Under the pieces are notes generated by a model that searched no databases, had not been told where the DNA came from, and worked only from the letters and a program-made list of their open reading frames with translations. A stretch of 64,000 nt of DNA, from contig CAVPSA010000026.1 in NCBI GenBank assembly GCA_963707905.1, positions 1-64,000 on the forward strand, in the 5' to 3' direction. The position numbers and the translations under genes are program-made. The first letter of the stretch is position 1; every line of letters starts with the position of its first letter. Positions 60,101 to 64,000 of the stretch are shown piece by piece. The DNA comes from DASXKD01 sp963707905 (GTDB taxonomy: Bacteria; Actinomycetota; Actinomycetes; Streptosporangiales; Streptosporangiaceae).

Positions 60101-60330
60101 CGCGGGGCGCCGCTGGTGATCAGGAATCCAGTCTGGCTGGCCGCCAGGCATGCGCACGCCCCCGCCAGCAGCAGCCATGGCTCGCCGCGGGCGGGACGGT
60201 GCAGCGCCACGCCCGCCGCAAGGGCGGCGGCGCCGCTGGCGCCGATCAGCGCCCAGGCCGCCGCGCGCAAACCAGGAAAGGCGGCATAGGCGGCGGCAAG
60301 CATCAGGATCCACGCGGTATAAACAGCCAT
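57112..60330 (-). CDS. Membrane PAS-GGDEF-EAL cyclic-di-GMP enzyme
   Basis: This protein of about 1072 residues has roughly ten N-terminal transmembrane helices, a GAF-like region, a PAS domain (SSDAVLIVSGDGVVDYATPAAERFFG), a GGDEF domain with intact RIGGDEFALL and an EAL domain with GFEALVRWPHP, ELTESVLL, DDFGTGYSSLSYLRELPMDVLKIDKSF and TAEGIE. Both cyclase and phosphodiesterase motifs look intact. About 45 extra residues rich in Pro and Gly are inserted in the GGDEF domain just before RIGGDEF. ATG 60330 is the chosen start, but upstream GTG codons or ATG 60459 are possible. Confidence 0.92.
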   Translation of the reverse strand: MAVYTAWILMLAAAYAAFPGLRAAAWALIGASGAAALAAGVALHRPARGEPWLLLAGACACLAASQTGFLITSGAPRASVPFPWIADGLALAACPLTVAGLVIFLRWRAAGRAGQAVFDALALAAGFAFACLLWLVFARGTGAVTANRAIAAAFPLCDVLILAVAARLVAARPRPARPAWLLAVGAAGLGAADLAYALGPLHGGPGAALPVPVGWMLCFWAWGAAALDPAMTGLTVPVPGRPAGAGVSRLALLALALAVPGALVALAAQGRHVGAGLLAPGAGAFDLIVLGCLAAAVISGRRALGRERALRLAMTAFAAAATIEDVAAAAQAAVGAVAGRHPMQALLAQRAGATLVPVRPAAGRGPGGERAGIPVLAGRHEAVLSTWLAPATPPCPVLLPADPGDGTVAAWDDGVLLCPLPVRDGPPAGVLAVFGEPPSLAARAGTLEVIAGQAAHAADQVTRSAEARREDSRAYVRAVAQDSSDAVLIVSGDGVVDYATPAAERFFGTAHVAGTRLASLVSPGERETVARAFARMRDGADPTVPGDWLVTRPDGTPAEVRVSYRDLRGDRMIAGLVLTLHDVSEQRSLQRELTHRSFHDALTGLPNRSLFTDRITRALARPRRAGTALAVLVVDLDDLNMVNDSMGHTVGDELLVAAAGRLTALARGGTPPSRGQAPGPHGPEPPEGVDDAWAASGQASSRALGRGQDTAARIGGDEFALLIEEADGDAAVERYAQEIVEAFAEPFILTSSPVIATATVGVATTEDSTDAGDLVRHADLALYAAKAAGKRQWRRYRPVLSASIARRRELKAAIEDAVSGSAFTLAYQPIVVLATGEIVGFEALVRWPHPRWGMINPDQFIALAEETGYIVPLGSWVLRQAVSDLVAWQRQAGGRASLYTSVNVSARQFRDPGFVAGVRKVLSESGLAPSLLQLELTESVLLGRDDRIRAELAELKQLGVRLAIDDFGTGYSSLSYLRELPMDVLKIDKSFTDGIASSQGRLALVEVIVRMAKTLGLTVTAEGIESEAQRELLISLGCETGQGYLLEKPVAADEAQALVRSGLLPPLHAGTR
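58295..58312. repeat. Palindrome inside the GGDEF insertion
   Basis: CCGGGGG (58295-58301) and CCCCCGG (58306-58312) flank a CTTG loop. It lies within a G/C-homopolymer-rich stretch (58270-58340) that forms the extra in-frame segment of the GGDEF domain and resembles extragenic palindromic repeats of high-GC actinomycetes. Confidence 0.6.
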
Positions 60331-60548
60331 CGCGCGTGGCCGCCAGATCAATGCAACCACCCCCGGCCGCGCGTCCGGCCAGGTGGCCGCGCTGCCCCCC
60401 GGCAACACCCGGCAGTTCGCTGCGCGGGTTTGTAATTCCAGCCTGGCAATAACGATCATATCTGATTGGCCGCGAGCAGCCCGGACGGCGAAAACAGGCA
60501 AATGACGAATGGCGGAATTTCAGGGCATATGCCCATTCACTTTCATGG

Positions 60549-60585
60549 ACCGGCCCGCCCGGGAGCACAACCCGGGCGGGCCGGT
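60549..60585 (-). terminator. Terminator of the NHL-repeat gene
   Basis: A perfect 15-bp stem (60549-60563 with 60571-60585, 7-nt loop) lies about 20 bp after the NHL-repeat gene stop on the minus strand. Confidence 0.85.
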
Positions 60586-60606
60586 GCGGACAGTGCGGGG
60601 CGTGCC

Positions 60607-63053
60607 TCAGCCGGCCACCAGCCGGATCCGGCTGCTGCCGGTGTCGGAGATCAGCAGGTCCCCGGCGGCGTCGGTCACCGTCGCCTCCGGCAGTCCGAGT
60701 TCGGCGCTGGCGGCCGGCCCGCCGTCGCCGGCGAACCCGCTGGTGCCGTCGCCCGCCACGGTGTAGATGTCACCGGCGGTCATGGACTGGCTGTAGAACG
60801 GGCCGGTGGTTTCGGCCACCACCCGTACCAGGCTGTCGCCGGTGTCGGTGATCACCAGGTTGCCCGAGGAGTCCAGGGTGACATCCCAGGGGCCGGTGAG
60901 CTGGGCGCTGGTGGCCGGGCCGCCTTGCCCAGGCCGCCGGTGCCGCCGCCGGCCACGGTGTAGATGTCGCCGGCGGTCATGGACTGGCCGTAGAACGTGC
61001 CCGTGGTGTCCGCTACCACGCGGATCCGGTTGTTGCCGGTGTCGGCGATCACCAGGTTGCCCGAGCCGTCCACGAACACGCCCTCCGGATTGACCACGTG
61101 GGCCTTGGTGGCCTGGCCGCCGTCACCGGCGAAACCGGTCCCGCCGCTGCCGGCCACCGTGTAGATGTCGCCGGCGGTCATGGACTGGCCGTAGAACGTG
61201 CCGGTGGTTTCGGCCACCACCCGGACCCGCTGTTTGCTGGTCGCGATCACCAGGTTCCCCGAGCCGTCCACCGTCACGCTGTTGGCGAAGCCGAGGATGG
61301 CGGTGGTGGCCGGAATGCCGTTGCCCGTGCCGCCGGTCCCGCCGCCTGCCACGGTGTAGATGAACCCGGCGGTCATGGACTGGCCGTAGAACGTGCCGGT
61401 GGCCTCCGCCAGCACCCGGACCCGGTTGCTGTGGGTGTCCGCGATGAGCACGTTGCCTGACGGGTCGAGGGCCACGCCCTGCGGCTTGTCCAGCGTCGCG
61501 ATGCTGGCCGGCCCGCCGTCGCCGCTGTGCCCGACGGCGCCGCTGCCGGCGATCGTGTAGATGTCGCCGGCGGTCATGGACTGCCCGTAGAAGGTGCCGG
61601 TCGCGCCCGCCACCACCCGGATCCGGTTGTGCGCGGTGTCGGCGATCAGCATGTTCCCCGAGCCGTCCAGGAGCAGCCCCGCCGGGGACCCCAGCTCGGC
61701 GGTGGTCGCGGTGCCGCCGTCACCGACCGACCCGGTGTTGGCGTGGCCGGCGACCGTGTAGATGCTGCCGGCCACCATCGGCTGGTTGTAGAACGTGCCG
61801 TTGCCCGCGGCGACCACCCGGACCCGCTGGTTGGCGTTGTCGGCGATCACCAGGTTGCCCGAGCCGTCCACGGCCACCGCAGTGGGCTCGTTCAGCTCGC
61901 CCTTGAGTGCCGGGCGCGTGTCCTTGAACCCCGCGGTGCCGTTGCCGGCCACGGTGTAGATGTCGCCGGCCTGCATCGCCTGGCCGTAGAACGAGGCGGT
62001 GCTCTCCGCGACCACCCGGACCCGCTGGTTGGGAGTATCGGCGAGCACCAGGTTCCCGGAGCCGTCCACGGCCACCCCCGCGGCGTCGAGCCCGGCCGAG
62101 GTGGCCGGGCCATTGTCCCCGGAGAAGGTGGCCGTGCCGTGGCCGGCCACGGTGTAGATGTCGCCGGCGGTCATCGCCTGGCCGTAGAAGCTGCCGGTGC
62201 TGCCCGCCACCACCCGGATCCGGTTGTTGCCGAAGTCGGCGAACACAATGTTCCCCGAGGCGTCGGCCGTGACCTGGCTGGGCTGGTTCAGTTCGGCGCT
62301 GGTCGCCGGGCCACTGTCGCCGCCGAAGCCCACGCTGCCGTCGCCCGCCACGGTGTAGATGTCGCCGGCGGTCATCGCCTGGCCGTAGAAGGTACCGCTG
62401 GTCTCGGCCACCACCCGGATCACGTTGTTCCCGAGGTCGGCGATCACCAGGTTGCCCGAGCCGTCGACGGCCACGCCCGCCGTGCTGTTCAGCTCGGCGG
62501 CCGTGGCCGGGCCGCCGTCACCGGTGTATCCGCCGGTGCCGTTGCCGGCCACGGTGTAGATGTCCTTGGCGGTCATCGCCTGGCCGTAGAACGTGCCGTT
62601 ATGCGCCGCCACGACGCGAATCCGGTCGGCGTCAGCGATCAGCAGGTTGCCCGAGCCGTCCACGGCGGTCGCACAGGTCCCCACACTGGCGCTGCTCGCG
62701 GGGCCACCGTCCCCGAGCGGGCCGCCGGCCCCGGTGCCCGCGGGCGTGGTCAGCCGGTCGGTGCTGTCGACCTGGCGGACGGTCTGGTTATCGGCGATGT
62801 AGAGCAGGCCGTTCGCGACGGACACGCCGCACGGGTCGGTGATCGGCACGTTGGTGGCCCGGGCCGGGCCACCAACCCCGCCGGCCACGGTCGAAATGGT
62901 CCCGGCCACCGCGGGCTGGGCCCCTGCCTCGCGGGCCTGCGCGGCGGCGCTGGTGCCCGCCCCCGCCGTCCCGGCGACGGCAAGCGCCGTCACCGCCGCC
63001 ACTGGCACGCCCCGCGCGAGCCAGCCCATGCCTGCGATCCGATTCGCACCCAC
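60607..63053 (-). pseudogene. Secreted NHL-repeat beta-propeller protein, frameshifted
   Basis: A protein of about 815 residues can be assembled from two frames. GTG 63053 follows GGAGGA by 8 nt and gives a signal peptide (GVPVAAVTALAVAGTAGAG). The mature part has about eleven repeats of roughly 65 residues, each with a blade such as GVAVDGSGNLVIADLGNNVIRVVAE followed by TFYGQAMTAGDIYTVAG and GDGGPATAAEL. The frame breaks after GGGTGGLG near 60925; the adjacent frame continues with QGGPATSAQL and ends at 60607. One missing base explains it. NHL proteins are usually binding scaffolds; the ligand is unknown. Confidence 0.85.
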
Positions 63054-63315
63054 CCCGGCATTCCTCCAAAAGTCAGCCCTGGCAGTTCGCGTGCAGCGAT
63101 CCGCGAACTGCCAGGGTCCCACGGAAGAGACGCGCCAGTGCCGCTAACGGATGACATGAACTGATAAATCACCACGTCAGAGCCCTTCTGGGGGAGTGCA
63201 TGGCGGCCGTGGCGGCCCCGATGGCGAGGGGGTTCCGTTTTGCCGGAACAGGGCGCGGGTACTTCAGACGGGCAGGCGGCAGGCGGCCTCAGCCGGGCGG
63301 GAAGGGGCGAAGGAC

Positions 63316-64000
63316 ATGAGCCCCGAGCCCGAGAAGGTTCCGGTCGAAGTCGAGGGCCGGAGCCTGGTCCTCACCAACCTGGCCAAGGTGCTCTACCCGG
63401 AGCCGGGGTTCACCAAGGGCGCCGTGATCGACTACTACCTGCGCATCGCGCCCGTGCTGCTGCCGCATATCGCCGGCCGGCCGCTGACCCTCAAGCGGTA
63501 CCCGGACGGGGTGACCGGCCAGCATTTCTACAACAAGCACGCCCCGGACCACCGGCCGGACTGGGTGCGCACCGAACGGCTGCCCGCGCCGGGCTCCACC
63601 TCGGGCCGGGACTGGGTGCGTTATGTGATCGCCGGCGACCTGCCCACGCTGATCTGGACCGCCAACCTGGCCGGTCTTGAACTGCACACCCCGATGTGGC
63701 GGATTCCCCATGTGGCCGAGCCTGACCTGCTCGTGTTCGACCTCGACCCCGGCGCCCCTGCGACCATCGTGGACTGCTGCGCCGTGGCACTGCTGCTGCG
63801 CCCGATGCTGGCCGAGGCTGGCTTCGAGGCGTTCGCCAAGACCTCGGGCGGCAAGGGGCTCCAGTTGCTCGCCCCGCTGTCCGGGACCGGTTCCGAGGGC
63901 GCCAGCGCGATCGCCAGGACGCTGGCCGAGCGGCTGGAACACGAGCACCCGCGGGCGATCGTCTCGCGGATGACAAAGTCACTGCGCCCGGGCAAGGTCC
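63316..64000 (+). CDS. ligD: LigD-type polymerase/primase domain protein (5' part)
   Basis: The frame starts at ATG 63316 and remains open to the end of the window (228 codons). It has the NHEJ polymerase (LigPol) pattern: LVLTNLAKVLYPEPGFTKGAVIDYYLRIAPVLLPHIAGRPLTLKRYPDG, FYNKHAP, WTANLAGLELHTP and the metal-binding LLVFDLDPG, followed by KTSGGKGLQLLAPL. It acts in gap filling during end joining with Ku and ligase. Whether a ligase domain follows cannot be seen, so it may be a stand-alone polymerase domain. Confidence 0.9.
   Translation, partial: MSPEPEKVPVEVEGRSLVLTNLAKVLYPEPGFTKGAVIDYYLRIAPVLLPHIAGRPLTLKRYPDGVTGQHFYNKHAPDHRPDWVRTERLPAPGSTSGRDWVRYVIAGDLPTLIWTANLAGLELHTPMWRIPHVAEPDLLVFDLDPGAPATIVDCCAVALLLRPMLAEAGFEAFAKTSGGKGLQLLAPLSGTGSEGASAIARTLAERLEHEHPRAIVSRMTKSLRPGKV

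Overview
The window is very GC-rich DNA from an actinomycete-type bacterium (Actinomycetota). The evidence is frequent GTG starts, 4-bp ATGA/GTGA start/stop overlaps, a SARP/BTAD-AAA regulator, an SAV2177-type methyltransferase, an XRE/DUF5753 regulator next to an RsbW-like ATPase, RsbU/RsbW/RsbV-type partner switching, an ECF sigma with a zinc-finger anti-sigma, and a LigD-type polymerase domain. The sequence alone does not give the species. No rRNA, tRNA, CRISPR array, transposase or phage gene was seen.

Layout. 0-4 kb: molbindin, anti-sigma/ECF sigma pair, secreted beta-propeller protein, YceI protein and divergent HxlR regulator with a palindromic operator candidate. 4-9.2 kb: TPR-CHAT protease-like protein, divergent to a cytoplasmic subtilase with a polycysteine tail, a sigma factor and a small companion protein. 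9-10.7 kb: EamA exporter and CGNR zinc-finger regulator. 10.8-19.4 kb: one long minus-strand operon of SpoIIE phosphatase, HATPase anti-sigma, two STAS proteins, an unknown protein, a phytoene-desaturase-like flavoprotein and three tandem paralogous membrane proteins. 19.5-35 kb: SARP-AAA regulator, a PstS-like secreted protein and an M1 peptidase (each broken by an apparent 1-nt deletion), MmcQ/YjbR protein, HATPase/XRE pair, DUF1906 protein, acetyltransferase, SRPBCC protein, two SDRs and PaaN. 35-47.3 kb: Mug glycosylase coupled to a xylose/ribose-type ABC importer, then a response regulator and a striking ABC-ATPase/GAF-like/histidine-kinase fusion in one operon with acyl-CoA dehydrogenase, amidohydrolase and HIT genes. 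47.4-57 kb: SAM methyltransferase and a complete chemosensory operon (two MCPs, CheW, CheA-REC, CheB, CheR) with no CheY or flagellar genes in view. 57-64 kb: membrane GGDEF-EAL protein, secreted NHL-repeat protein (again a 1-nt deletion) and the 5' part of a LigD-type polymerase gene.

The window is rich in signalling: two sigma factors, a partner-switching module, a two-component system, a chemosensory array and a cyclic-di-GMP enzyme. The most unusual item is the ABC-ATPase/histidine-kinase fusion, encoded just upstream of a separate sugar ABC importer. Its position suggests a sensor in which transporter-type ATPase parts have been joined to a kinase that may control the neighbouring importer. 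The CHAT/subtilase/sigma cassette is the second candidate for an undescribed system. Three secreted or surface-type genes each carry what looks like one missing base, so base-calling error must be excluded before calling them pseudogenes.
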